Shown: piece by piece, positions 17,755-26,195 of the stretch
Numbering within the stretch: the first letter of the stretch is position 1
Layout of the letters: each line of letters opens with the position of its first letter
Assembly (NCBI RefSeq): GCF_003319185.1
Contig: NZ_QOHJ01000008.1
Location: forward strand, 164,671-228,670
Length of the DNA: 64,000 bases
Source: Blastococcus sp. TF02A-30
GTDB lineage: Bacteria; Actinomycetota; Actinomycetes; Mycobacteriales; Geodermatophilaceae
Direction: 5' to 3'
The notes under the pieces: generated by a model
What the model saw: only the letters and a program-made list of their open reading frames with translations
Databases searched by the model: none
Told to the model about the DNA's origin: nothing
Translations under genes and position numbers: made by a program

Positions 17755-18723
17755 TCACCGCACCCGGCCGCGGGCCTTGAGCGGGATGGCCGGCAGCGGC
17801 GGGGCCTCGAGCCGGTCGCCGTCGAAGCCGACCACGGTGCCGAAGCGCTCGTCCTCGGCGTTCCACTGCTCCGCGTACCGGGAGATCTCCTCACCGGTTC
17901 GCCCGACGAAGTTCCACCACATGACCAGCTGCTCCTCGAACGGCTCGCCGCCGAGCAGGAGCAGCGTCGCCGGCTCGTCCGCGCGCAGCCGCACCGTCCG
18001 CCGTCCGGTGCCGAGGTAGACCATCGAGCCGTGGGCCAGCGGCGCCCCCTCGACCGTCGCCGACCCGCCGGCGGCCAGCACCGCGTGCTCGAAGTCCGGC
18101 TCCAGCGGCACCTCGACGTCGGCTCCCGCGGCCAGCCGCAGGTCGACGCCGACGAGCGGGGAGTAGGCGGTGCCCGGCGAGGTCGCCCCGCCGAAGGAGC
18201 CCATGAGCACCGTCGTGGTCAGGCCGTCGGAGGTGAAGCCCGGCAGCGTCGCGTGGTGCTCGAAGTGCGGGGCCACCTCGCGGTGCGCGTCGGGGAGCGC
18301 CACCCACAGCTGGGCGCCGTGCAGGAACCGCGGGTGCACGGCCGGGGACTGCTCGGAGTGCGCGATGCCGTGCCCGGCGGTCATCAGCGCCAGCTGGCCG
18401 GGGCCGAAGGTGACGTCGCTGCCGACCGAGTCGCGGTGGTGCACCTCGCCCTGGAGCAGCCAGGACACGGTCTGCAGCCCGGTGTGCGGGTGCGGCGCCA
18501 CCTGCATGCCGGGGGAGGAGGTGACGTCGTCGGGGCCGTAGTGGTCGACGAACGCCCACGCGCCGACCATCCGCCGGCCCAGCGTCGGCAGCAGCCGGCG
18601 CACGGAGGTGCTCTCGCCGAGCAGCACCTCCTTGCCGGGGAGGAGGTCCAGCGCAGGGCCTGCGGCGGTCACCTCGAGGCCGCCCATCTCGCGGGCGGCC
18701 GGACGGCGATCGAGGTTGCTCAT
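17755..18723 (-). CDS. Pirin-family protein (first of two)
   Basis: A bicupin of 322 residues. The N-terminal cupin contains metal-ligand stretches typical of pirins (VAPHPHTGLQTVSWLL, and GHGIAHSEQS a little later). Pirins bind iron; some have quercetin dioxygenase activity and others act as redox-sensitive co-regulators. A ribosome site AGGGGGA lies before the ATG. It is 9 nt downstream of a second pirin gene and 4 nt upstream of the PPOX gene. Confidence 0.85.
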   Translation of the reverse strand: MSNLDRRPAAREMGGLEVTAAGPALDLLPGKEVLLGESTSVRRLLPTLGRRMVGAWAFVDHYGPDDVTSSPGMQVAPHPHTGLQTVSWLLQGEVHHRDSVGSDVTFGPGQLALMTAGHGIAHSEQSPAVHPRFLHGAQLWVALPDAHREVAPHFEHHATLPGFTSDGLTTTVLMGSFGGATSPGTAYSPLVGVDLRLAAGADVEVPLEPDFEHAVLAAGGSATVEGAPLAHGSMVYLGTGRRTVRLRADEPATLLLLGGEPFEEQLVMWWNFVGRTGEEISRYAEQWNAEDERFGTVVGFDGDRLEAPPLPAIPLKARGRVR

Positions 18724-18732
18724 CGGATCCCC

Positions 18733-19737
18733 CTAGTCGTCCTGGCCAGTCTCGCCCCGGACGTCGTCGTGCGGAACACGTCGGCCGTAGCTCGCCGGGA
18801 TCGCGCCCAGGCGGCCGGCCTGGAAGTCGGTGAAGGCCTCCATGACCTCCTGCCGGGTGTTCATCACGAACGGCCCGTACATCGCGATCGGCTCGCGGAT
18901 CGGCAGCCCGCCGAGGACCACCACGTCCAGCGCCGGCGTCCGCGACTCCTGGTGCACGGCGCCGTGGATCGTCACCGTGTCGCCCGGGCCGAGGACGGCG
19001 AGCTGCCCGGTGCGGACCGGTGCGCCGTCGATGCCCACGGAGCCGGCCCCGGAGAGCACGTAGACGAGGGCGTTGAAGTCCGGTCGCCAGGGCAGGTCGA
19101 GGGTCGCGCCGGGGGAGACGGTGGCGTGCACCATGGCCATCGGCGTGTAGGTGGAGCCCGGGCCCGTGTGCCCGGCGACGTCGCCGGCGATGACCCGGAG
19201 CAGGGCGCCGGCGTCCGCGCTCGCCAGCAGCACCGACTCGTGGGCCCGCAGGTCCTGGTACCGGGGTTCCACCCACTTCTGCGCGCGGGGCAGGTTCACC
19301 CACAGCTGCAGGCCGTGGAACAGGCCGCCGCTGACCACCAGGTGCTCGGGCGGCCGCTCGATGTGCAGGACGCCGCCGCCGGCGGTCATCCACTGGGTGT
19401 CGCCGTTGCTGATCGTGCCGCCGCCACCGTGGGAGTCGGCGTGCTCGAAGGTGCCGTCGATGATGTAGGTGACCGTCTCGAAGCCCCGATGCGGGTGCCA
19501 CGAGGTGCCCTTGGGCTCGCCCGGCGCGTACTCGACCTCGCCCATCTGGTCCATGTGGATGAACGGGTCGAGGGCGCGGAGGTCGACGCCGGCGAAGGCC
19601 CGGCGGACCGGGAAGCCCTCGCCCTCGAAGCCCGAGGGTGCCGTGGTGACCGTCCGGGTCCGGCGACGGACCGTGCGCGGCTGCGGGAGCGGGACGCGCG
19701 GCAGGGTGGTGGTGTCCTCGACGGTCACGGCAGGCAT
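18733..19737 (-). CDS. Pirin-family protein (second of two)
   Basis: A 334-residue bicupin with the pirin metal-site stretch SWHPHRGFETVTYIIDG (about residue 80), then GGGVLHIERP. The two adjacent pirins are only moderately similar, so they are old duplicates or independent acquisitions. AAGGAGG precedes the ATG. A perfect inverted repeat, GTTGAG-GT-CTCAAC, lies just upstream of the ribosome site and may be the operator controlling this three-gene unit. Confidence 0.86.
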   Translation of the reverse strand: MPAVTVEDTTTLPRVPLPQPRTVRRRTRTVTTAPSGFEGEGFPVRRAFAGVDLRALDPFIHMDQMGEVEYAPGEPKGTSWHPHRGFETVTYIIDGTFEHADSHGGGGTISNGDTQWMTAGGGVLHIERPPEHLVVSGGLFHGLQLWVNLPRAQKWVEPRYQDLRAHESVLLASADAGALLRVIAGDVAGHTGPGSTYTPMAMVHATVSPGATLDLPWRPDFNALVYVLSGAGSVGIDGAPVRTGQLAVLGPGDTVTIHGAVHQESRTPALDVVVLGGLPIREPIAMYGPFVMNTRQEVMEAFTDFQAGRLGAIPASYGRRVPHDDVRGETGQDD

Positions 19738-19750
19738 GGCAGCCTCCTTG

Positions 19751-19764
19751 GTTGAGGTCTCAAC
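19751..19764. promoter_or_regulatory. Candidate operator of the pirin unit
   Basis: A perfect palindrome (GTTGAG, 2-nt spacer, CTCAAC) sits 14 nt upstream of the pirin ATG, between the probable promoter and the ribosome site AAGGAGG. TTGA/TCAA half-sites of this kind are common for MarR- and other winged-helix repressors. No regulator gene is adjacent, so the binder is unknown. Confidence 0.45.
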
Positions 19765-19802
19765 TAGTGGCCACCGTAACGGCGCCGGCCGCCGTTGTCT
19801 TC

Positions 19803-19868
19803 CCCCGAGATCTGCGCACTCGTGGCGTCCTGCCCGCGGAAAGGCCCGACTGCGCAGATCTCGCGGGG
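19803..19868. repeat. Long intergenic inverted repeat
   Basis: Arms 19803-19818 and 19851-19868 share 12 perfect base pairs (GAGATCTGCGCA / TGCGCAGATCTC). Four further C-G pairs follow beyond a 2-nt bulge, around a 32-nt loop. It lies between two divergent genes, so it cannot be their terminator. It is upstream of the ATP-grasp promoter (TAGGTT at 19931-19936). Confidence 0.6.
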
Positions 19869-19942
19869 AAGGGAGGCGGCCGCGGTCCCCGGACCTGCGG
19901 CTTCGACACGCGCGCGCAACACTGCCGATCTAGGTTCGGCTC

Positions 19943-21538
19943 ATGGCGGACCTCTTCGACGGCTACCCCCTGGGTGGGCAGTGGGACGAGATGTTCGGCG
20001 CGGCCGGGGAAGCACGCCCCGCCTACGCCGGGCTGTTCGCCTCGCTGCAACCGATCGACGGCGAGGAGCTGGCCGCGCGCGCCGACCTGCTGAGCCAGAC
20101 CTACCGCGACGCCGGCGTCACCTTCGCGCACGCCGGTGAGGAGCAGCCGTTCCCGCTCGACATCGTGCCGCGGGTGATCGGCGCCGACGAGTGGGACGTC
20201 ATCGAACGCGGCGTCGCCCAGCGGGTGCACGCGCTGGAGGCGTTCCTGGCCGACGTCTACGGCGCCGGCCAGGTGTTCACCGACCGCGTCGTCCCGCGCA
20301 GCGTCGTCACCACCAGCGCGCACTTCCACCGCCAGGCGCACGGGCTGGTCCCGCCCAACGGCGTGCGGGTGCACGTGGCCGGCATCGACCTGGTGCGCGA
20401 CGAGGCCGGCGACTTCCGGGTGCTCGAGGACAACCTCCGCTCCCCGTCCGGCGTGAGCTACGTGATCACCAACCGGGCGGCGATGAGCCAGGTGCTGCCC
20501 GAGCTGTTCGCCGACCACCGCATCCAGCCGGTCGACGACTACCCGACCCGGCTGCTGGCCGCGCTCAAGGCCGCCGCGCCACCGAACGTCGCCGACCCGA
20601 CCGTCGTCGTCCTCACCCCGGGCGTCTACAACTCCGCCTACTTCGAGCACGCGCTGCTGGCCCGCCAGATGGGCGTCGAGCTGGTCGAGGGCCGCGACCT
20701 GGTCTGCGCCGGCAACCAGGTGAGCATGCGGACGACGGACGGCCAGCGCCGCGTCGACGTCATCTACCGGCGGATCGACGACGAGTTCCTCGACCCGGTG
20801 CACTTCCGGCCCGACTCGGTGATCGGCTGCGCGGGCGTCCTCAACGCCGCGCGCGCCGGGCGGGTGACGATCGCCAACGCGGTGGGCAACGGGGTCGCCG
20901 ACGACAAGCTGCTCTACACCTGGGTCCCCGACCTGATCCGGTACTACCTCAACGAGGAGCCGGTGCTGCAGAACGCCGAGACCCACCGGCTGGACGACGA
21001 GGACACCGTGCAGTGGGTGCTCGGCGCGCTGGACCAGCTGGTGCTCAAGCCGGTCGACGGCTCGGGCGGCAAGGGCATCGTCATCGGCCCGCGGGCCGAC
21101 GAGAAGACGCTGGAGGAGCTGGCGGTGAAGGTGGCCGCCCGGCCGCGGGACTGGATCGCGCAGAAGCCGATCGGGCTGTCCACCTGCCCGACCCTGGTCG
21201 GCGGCCGGATCGCCCCGCGGCACGTGGACCTGCGCCCGTTCGCGGTCAACGACGGCGACAAGGTGTGGGTGCTGCCGGGCGGGCTGACCCGGGTGGCGCT
21301 GCCCGAAGGGGAGCTGGTGGTCAACTCCAGCCAGGGCGGCGGCTCCAAGGACACCTGGGTGCTCAGCCGGCCGCGGCAGAGCGCCGACGTCCCGCCCGAG
21401 CCGGACCTCACCACGATCGAGTTCACCGCCGCGGACCTCCCCGAGGAACCGCCGGCGCAGGACCCGGGCCCCCTCAACGACAACGCGCTGGCCCAGTCCC
21501 AGCAGCAGCAGCAGCAAGGGAAGGACGCCGCATGCTGA
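19943..21538 (+). CDS. Circularly permuted ATP-grasp protein (DUF404/407 type)
   Basis: A 531-residue protein of the circularly permuted ATP-grasp family, predicted to ligate an amine to a carboxylate through an acyl-phosphate. Recognisable family stretches are VLEDNLRSPSGVSYVI, LTPGVYNSAYFEHA, AVGNGVADDKLLYTWVPD and KPVDGSGGKGIVIGP. The start ATG lies 6 nt after a TAGGTT -10 box. The C-terminus ends in a short Gln run encoded by (CAG)5CAA, outside the conserved domain. The stop overlaps the alpha-E gene. The ATP-grasp, alpha-E and transglutaminase trio is a recurrent neighbourhood predicted to make or modify peptide-like molecules; the product is unknown. Confidence 0.87.
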   Translation: MADLFDGYPLGGQWDEMFGAAGEARPAYAGLFASLQPIDGEELAARADLLSQTYRDAGVTFAHAGEEQPFPLDIVPRVIGADEWDVIERGVAQRVHALEAFLADVYGAGQVFTDRVVPRSVVTTSAHFHRQAHGLVPPNGVRVHVAGIDLVRDEAGDFRVLEDNLRSPSGVSYVITNRAAMSQVLPELFADHRIQPVDDYPTRLLAALKAAAPPNVADPTVVVLTPGVYNSAYFEHALLARQMGVELVEGRDLVCAGNQVSMRTTDGQRRVDVIYRRIDDEFLDPVHFRPDSVIGCAGVLNAARAGRVTIANAVGNGVADDKLLYTWVPDLIRYYLNEEPVLQNAETHRLDDEDTVQWVLGALDQLVLKPVDGSGGKGIVIGPRADEKTLEELAVKVAARPRDWIAQKPIGLSTCPTLVGGRIAPRHVDLRPFAVNDGDKVWVLPGGLTRVALPEGELVVNSSQGGGSKDTWVLSRPRQSADVPPEPDLTTIEFTAADLPEEPPAQDPGPLNDNALAQSQQQQQQGKDAAC

Positions 21539-22482
21539 GCCGGATCGCGGAGTCGCTCTTCTGGATCGGCCGCTACGTCGAGCGGGCCGACGACACCTCG
21601 CGCATCCTCGACGTGCACACCCAGCGGCTGGTCGAGGACCCGTGGATCGACGAGCGCCGCGCCTGCGCCAACCTGCTCGCGCTCATGGGCACGCCGGTCC
21701 CCGACGACGAGGCCGACACCGAGCGGGTGCTGGCCACCCTGGCCTTCGACCGGTCCAGCCCCAGCTCGATCGTCGGGGCGCTCTCGGCCGCCCGGGAGAA
21801 CGCCCGGGGGGCCCGCGAGGTGCTCAGCGCGGAGATCTGGGAGTCGCTCAACGTCACCCACAACGCGCTCCCGCAGCAGCGCACGATGGCCCGCCGGTAC
21901 GGCCCGCACTCGCTGTTCCGGTTCGTCCGCGAGCGCTCGGCGATGGTGTTCGGGCTGGCCGACGCCACGATGAGCCGCGACGAGAGCTGGCTGTTCCTCA
22001 TCCTGGGCCGCTCGCTGGAGCGGGTGGACATGACCTCGCGGATGCTCTCCACCCGGGTGCTGGCCGGCGACGCCGCGCCGTCGTGGACCCTGGTGCTCCG
22101 CTCGACCGGCGCCTACGAGCCCTACCTGCGCACCTACCGCGGCGTCGTCGACTCCAGCCGGGCCGCCGAGTTCCTGCTGCTGGACCGGCTCTTCCCGCGC
22201 TCGGTGTTCGCCTCGCTGGAGCAGGCCGAGGCGTGCCTGGCCGAGCTGGAGCGCTCGCCGGTCCGCGACGCGATCCGGATCGGCGTGGCCGGCGAGGCGC
22301 ACCGCATCGTCGGCCGGGCCCGCACGATGCTCGAGTTCATGAGCACCCCGGAGCTGCTGGCCCAGCTGCCCGCCCGGCTGGAGGAGCTGCAGCGCACCTG
22401 CTCGGCGGCGAGCGCAGCCGTGACGCACCGGTTCTTCACCGAGCAGGCGCCGCAGGTGTGGGTGCCGGAGGAGGCAGGGTGA
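21532..22482 (+). CDS. Alpha-E domain protein (DUF403)
   Basis: An all-alpha protein of 316 residues beginning with the family hallmark MLSRIAESLFWIGRYVERAD. Later conserved stretches include QSALFRFV-like HSLFRFVRER, LGRSLERVDMTSRML and STPELLAQLP. Alpha-E proteins have no demonstrated biochemical role but almost always sit beside a circularly permuted ATP-grasp. The start overlaps the preceding stop and its own stop overlaps the transglutaminase start (GTGA). Confidence 0.88.
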   Translation: MLSRIAESLFWIGRYVERADDTSRILDVHTQRLVEDPWIDERRACANLLALMGTPVPDDEADTERVLATLAFDRSSPSSIVGALSAARENARGAREVLSAEIWESLNVTHNALPQQRTMARRYGPHSLFRFVRERSAMVFGLADATMSRDESWLFLILGRSLERVDMTSRMLSTRVLAGDAAPSWTLVLRSTGAYEPYLRTYRGVVDSSRAAEFLLLDRLFPRSVFASLEQAEACLAELERSPVRDAIRIGVAGEAHRIVGRARTMLEFMSTPELLAQLPARLEELQRTCSAASAAVTHRFFTEQAPQVWVPEEAG

Positions 22483-23375
22483 GCCCGACGCAGGGGCAGG
22501 TCCAGACGACGTCGCCGGTGCGGTCGCCGGGTTCCCGGTGGCGGCTGCAGGTCGTGCACCGCACCCGGTTCTCCTACAGCGGCCCGGTCCGCTCGTCGTA
22601 CAACGAGGCGCGGCTGACCCCGGAGAGCAGCACCCGCCAGACGACGCTGCGCTCCCGCGTGGAGATCGAGCCCGCGGCCAGCGCCTACGCCTACCGCGAC
22701 TACTGGGGCTCCACGGTCACCGCCTTCGACCTGCACACCCCGCACGCGGAGCTGGTGGTCACCGGCACCTCGATCGTCGAGGCCGGCCCGGACCTGCTCA
22801 ACCACGACCGGCTCGGCTGGGCGGCGCTGGGGTCCCGCGAGGTGCGCGACCAGTTCGGCGAGCTGCTGGCGCCCACGGCGCTCACCGCCGTCGACGAGGA
22901 CGTCGTCGCCGCGGTCCGGGACTTCGTCGGCGGCGCGCACCCGCACGAGGCGGGCCCGCTGGTGTGCCGCTTCGTGCGCGACTCCATGGAGTACCTGTCG
23001 GGCTCGACGAACGTGAAGACCAACGCCATGCAGGCGTGGCGGTCGGGCAAGGGCGTCTGCCAGGACATCTCGCACGTCACCGTGGGTCTGCTGCGTGCCC
23101 TCGGGCTGCCGGCCCGCTACGTGTCCGGCTACCTGCACCCGAAGCCGGACGCCGCGATCGGCGCCGCGGTGACCGGCGAGAGCCACGCCTGGGTGGAGTG
23201 GTGGGACGGCGGCTGGAACGGCTTCGACCCGACCAACTCCGTCGAGATCGGCACCCGGCACGTCACGCTCGGCCGGGGCCGCGACTACGGCGACGTGCCG
23301 CCGTTCAAGGGGCTGTTCAGCGGGCCGTCCAGCGAGGGGCACGCCGTGACCGTGGAGGTCACCCGCCTCGCCTGA
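22479..23375 (+). CDS. Transglutaminase-like cysteine protease/transferase
   Basis: A 298-residue protein with the bacterial transglutaminase N-terminal beta domain (residues about 20-110) followed by the papain-like core. The catalytic triad is visible as C194 (GVCQD), H236 (ESHAWVE) and D250 (FDPTN). No signal peptide is seen, so it is probably cytoplasmic. In this neighbourhood it may hydrolyse or transfer the amide bonds made by the ATP-grasp protein. The GTG at 22479 overlaps the previous stop. Confidence 0.88.
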   Translation: MSPTQGQVQTTSPVRSPGSRWRLQVVHRTRFSYSGPVRSSYNEARLTPESSTRQTTLRSRVEIEPAASAYAYRDYWGSTVTAFDLHTPHAELVVTGTSIVEAGPDLLNHDRLGWAALGSREVRDQFGELLAPTALTAVDEDVVAAVRDFVGGAHPHEAGPLVCRFVRDSMEYLSGSTNVKTNAMQAWRSGKGVCQDISHVTVGLLRALGLPARYVSGYLHPKPDAAIGAAVTGESHAWVEWWDGGWNGFDPTNSVEIGTRHVTLGRGRDYGDVPPFKGLFSGPSSEGHAVTVEVTRLA

Positions 23376-23376
23376 T

Positions 23377-23400
23377 CCTGCTTTATCGCGGGAAAGCGGG
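23377..23400 (+). terminator. Short hairpin after the transglutaminase gene
   Basis: CCTGCTTT (23377-23384) pairs with AAAGCGGG (23393-23400) with one wobble, 1 nt after the stop. It could end the ATP-grasp operon, but it also overlaps the promoter zone of the ABC-F gene (GATACT at 23407-23412). Confidence 0.4.
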
Positions 23401-23420
23401 ACGGCGGATACTGGTCGGCG

Positions 23421-25232
23421 ATGAGCGCACCCCTGAACCTGGTCAACTTCGAACGGGTGCACAAGGCCTTCGGCACGACGGTCGTCCTCGACGACGTCTC
23501 CCTCGGCCTCGCCGCCGGCGAGCGGATCGGCGTCGTCGGCCGCAACGGCGGGGGCAAGTCGACGCTGCTGTCGCTGCTGACCGGTGCCGACGAGCCCGAC
23601 TCCGGGCGGGTCACCCGCCGCGGCGACCTGGCGATGGGGGTGCTCGACCAGCTCGGCACCCTGCCGGCGGGGACGACGGTGCGCGACGTCGTCCTCCCGG
23701 AGTCGATGTTCGCCGCCGAGCACGAGTGGGCCGCCGACCCCGCGGTCCGCAGCGTGCTCGCCGGGCTGGAGCTGGACCGGATGGGCCTGGACGCCCCGGT
23801 CGCGCCGATGTCCGGTGGCGAGCGCCGCCGGGTGGCGCTGGCCGCGCAGCTGATCCGGCCGCTGGACCTGCTGGTCCTGGACGAGCCGACCAACCACCTC
23901 GACGTCGAGGGCGTCGCCTGGCTGGCCGAGTACGTGCGCGGCCGCGCCGGCGGGCTGGTGGTCGTCACCCACGACCGGTGGTTCCTCGACGAGGTCTGCA
24001 CCACCACGTGGGAGGTCGCCGACGGGAACGTGCACTCCTACGAGGGTGGCTACTCGGCGTACACCCTGGCCCGGGCCGAGCGGGCGCGGATCGCCTCGGT
24101 CACCGAGGAGCGCCGGCTGAACCTGGTCCGCAAGGAGCTGGCCTGGCTGCGCCGCGGCCCGCCGGCCCGCACCAGCAAGCCGAAGTTCCGCATCGAGGCG
24201 GCCCAGGCCCTGATCGCCGACGAGCCGCCCGCGCGCGACTCGATGGCGCTGAAGGGCTTCGCCGCCCGGCGGCTCGGCAAGACCGTCTACGACGTCGAGG
24301 ACGTCGACTACGCCGTCCCCACCGACGACGGCCCCCGCACCCTGTTCAGTGACCTGACCTGGCACGTCGGCCCGGGCGACCGGATCGGCATCGTCGGCGT
24401 CAACGGCGCGGGCAAGACCTCGCTGCTCAAGCTCCTCGTGGGCGAGACGCAGCCGGACTCCGGCCGGGTGGTGGTCGGGCAGACCGTGGCGCCGGCCTAC
24501 CTCTCCCAGCACGTCACCGAGCTGCCCGGCTCGCTGCGCGTGGTCGAGGCGGTGCAGGACGTCGCCCGCATCGCCCGGATCGGCAACCAGGAGATCTCCG
24601 CGTCGTCGCTGGCCGAGCGGTTCGGCTTCGCCGCCAACCGCCAGTGGACGCCGGTCGGCGACCTCTCCGGCGGCGAGCGGCGGCGGCTGCAGCTGCTGCG
24701 GCTGCTCATGGCCGAGCCGAACGTGCTGGTGCTCGACGAGCCGACGAACGACCTGGACATCGACACGCTCACCGCGCTCGAGGACCTGCTCGACAGCTTC
24801 CCCGGCACGGTGCTGGTGGTCAGCCACGACCGCTACTTCGTCGACCGGGTCTGCGACAAGGTGGTCGCGCTGCTGGGCGACGGCTCGCTGGCCGAGCTGC
24901 CCGGCGGGGTGGACGAGTACCTGGCCCGCCGCGCCGCCGGCGGTGCGCCGCTGACCACGGCGGCGGGCGGCGGCTCCGGGACCGCGTCGGCACCGGCCCG
25001 CTCGGGGCCGTCGGCGGCCGACGCCCGCGCGGCGAAGAAGGAGGCGGCCAAGCTGGAGCGGCGGATGCTCAAGCTGGACGCGGACGAGAAGAAGCTGCAC
25101 GAGGAGCTCGCGGCCGCCGCCGTCGACTACGCCCGGGCCGCCGAGCTCGACGCCCGGCTGCGGGCGCTGCGGGCGGAGAAGGAGCAGGTCGAGGAGGAGT
25201 GGCTGGCCGCCGCGGAGGTCGCCGAGGGCTGA
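23421..25232 (+). CDS. ABC-F family ATPase
   Basis: A soluble double-ABC protein of 603 residues with no membrane domain. Cassette 1 has Walker A GRNGGGKST, signature SGGERRR and DEPTNHLDVEG. Cassette 2 has GVNGAGKTS, LSGGERRR and DEPTNDLDIDT. Between them lies the ABC-F linker region (VTEERRLNLVRKELAWLRRG). The C-terminus (about 530-600) is a charged coiled coil like that of Uup. ABC-F proteins act on ribosomes as translation factors or antibiotic-protection proteins; the Uup-like tail favours a housekeeping role. The ATG lies 8 nt after a GATACT box. Confidence 0.88.
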   Translation: MSAPLNLVNFERVHKAFGTTVVLDDVSLGLAAGERIGVVGRNGGGKSTLLSLLTGADEPDSGRVTRRGDLAMGVLDQLGTLPAGTTVRDVVLPESMFAAEHEWAADPAVRSVLAGLELDRMGLDAPVAPMSGGERRRVALAAQLIRPLDLLVLDEPTNHLDVEGVAWLAEYVRGRAGGLVVVTHDRWFLDEVCTTTWEVADGNVHSYEGGYSAYTLARAERARIASVTEERRLNLVRKELAWLRRGPPARTSKPKFRIEAAQALIADEPPARDSMALKGFAARRLGKTVYDVEDVDYAVPTDDGPRTLFSDLTWHVGPGDRIGIVGVNGAGKTSLLKLLVGETQPDSGRVVVGQTVAPAYLSQHVTELPGSLRVVEAVQDVARIARIGNQEISASSLAERFGFAANRQWTPVGDLSGGERRRLQLLRLLMAEPNVLVLDEPTNDLDIDTLTALEDLLDSFPGTVLVVSHDRYFVDRVCDKVVALLGDGSLAELPGGVDEYLARRAAGGAPLTTAAGGGSGTASAPARSGPSAADARAAKKEAAKLERRMLKLDADEKKLHEELAAAAVDYARAAELDARLRALRAEKEQVEEEWLAAAEVAEG

Positions 25233-25261
25233 CGCCGGCCCGGCCGCTCCTGGCTCACCGT

Positions 25262-25303
25262 GAAGGGTCCTGGCTCACCACCGACGGTGAGCCAGGACCC
25301 TTC
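25262..25303. terminator. Bidirectional terminator, ABC-F gene and membrane-protein gene
   Basis: A perfect 18-bp stem (25262-25279 with 25286-25303) and 6-nt loop lies between two convergent genes. The arm sequence TCCTGGCTCACC also occurs as a direct copy at 25248-25259, so three copies of this 12-mer (two direct, one inverted) lie within 50 nt. Confidence 0.75.
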
Positions 25304-25340
25304 GTGATCAGGAGACCTGATCGTTCCGGCCGCCACGCGG

Positions 25341-26048
25341 TCAGGCGAGGGCGGCCTCGGCGCGGGAGCGCTGGATCATCCGGAGCCCGACGACCACGGT
25401 CGGGACGGCGCCGACCAGGGCGAACGCGGCGAACGGCAGCGGGGCGAACGCCATCGAGGCCGAGGCGACCAGGGCGGCGACGGCCGGCGCGAACAGCCAC
25501 CAGCTGGTGACGCCGGCGCGAGCCAGGCCGGCGAGGACCACGAGCGGGCCGAGCAGGCCGAGCAGGGTCAGCGTGCCGACGACGGCCACGGCGGGGGAGC
25601 CGGAGACGTCCTCGAACAGCGCCAGTGCGGCGCCCGGCTCCAGGTGCCGGCCGATCGCGCCGGTCCAGAAGTCGTACAGCACCATGCCGGTCACGCTGAC
25701 CAGGCCGACGGCCGAGAGCAGCGCGCCGGTGATCGTGGTCGCGCCGCCGCGCCGGCCGCGGACCAGCGCCGGAGCCGCGAGCCAGGCCAGCGCCATGACC
25801 AGGTTGCCGTAGTGCAGCAGCAGCGCCGACAGCGCCGTGCGGCCCTCGTCGCGGGCGAGTGCGGCGATGTAGTCGGCGTTGGCCATGGAGTCCTGCGGCG
25901 GGGAGGTCGCCATGCCCGCGACGTAGAGCAGCGAGCCGGCGATCAGGGCGCCGCCGGCGATCGGCAGCAGCCGGGCGCCGGCGCTGCGGGGGGTCGGGGC
26001 CGCGTCGGCGGCCGGGGGGACGGGCGGGGTGCGGAGTTCGGTCGTCAT
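25341..26048 (-). CDS. Six-helix membrane protein of unknown function
   Basis: A 235-residue integral membrane protein. After a Pro/Ala-rich N-terminus there are about six hydrophobic helices (for example LLPIAGGALIAGSLLYVAGM, ALVASASMAFAPLPFAAFAL and FALVGAVPTVVVGLRMI). I do not recognise a functional family. It is divergent from a two-component pair and its leaderless-type promoter (TAGCTT on the minus strand at 26057-26062, 8 nt before the ATG) faces that operon, so it may be the regulated target. Confidence 0.7.
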   Translation of the reverse strand: MTTELRTPPVPPAADAAPTPRSAGARLLPIAGGALIAGSLLYVAGMATSPPQDSMANADYIAALARDEGRTALSALLLHYGNLVMALAWLAAPALVRGRRGGATTITGALLSAVGLVSVTGMVLYDFWTGAIGRHLEPGAALALFEDVSGSPAVAVVGTLTLLGLLGPLVVLAGLARAGVTSWWLFAPAVAALVASASMAFAPLPFAAFALVGAVPTVVVGLRMIQRSRAEAALA

Positions 26049-26195
26049 GGCCGGAGAAGCTAGGAACGGCGGGACCCCCTCGGCGTCCGCCGCCCGGGAC
26101 CGATCGCCGTCCGCCGCGCGGGGGAGGCGGGAGGAGCCCGGCGTCCGTCGCGAGAGGGATGCCCGGGGGGCCACGCGGCCCCTAGCGTGCTCGCC
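26049..26195. promoter_or_regulatory. Divergent promoter region with three direct repeats
   Basis: The region between the membrane protein and the kinase gene contains CGTCCGCCGC at 26084-26093 and 26108-26117 and CGTCCGTCGC at 26142-26151, all in the same orientation. The -10 boxes are TAGCTT (minus, 26062-26057) and TAGCGT (plus, 26183-26188). The repeats are candidate sites for the regulator at 27359. Confidence 0.45.

Noticed and set aside
21499..21522. CAG trinucleotide run as a phase-variable repeat
   Set aside because: Only five CAG and one CAA, at the extreme C-terminus of the ATP-grasp protein; length changes would be in frame and harmless.
22134..25100. 988-codon open frame on the minus strand over the alpha-E, transglutaminase and ABC-F genes
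   Set aside because: It covers three well-supported genes on the other strand and resembles no family; typical GC-driven open frame.
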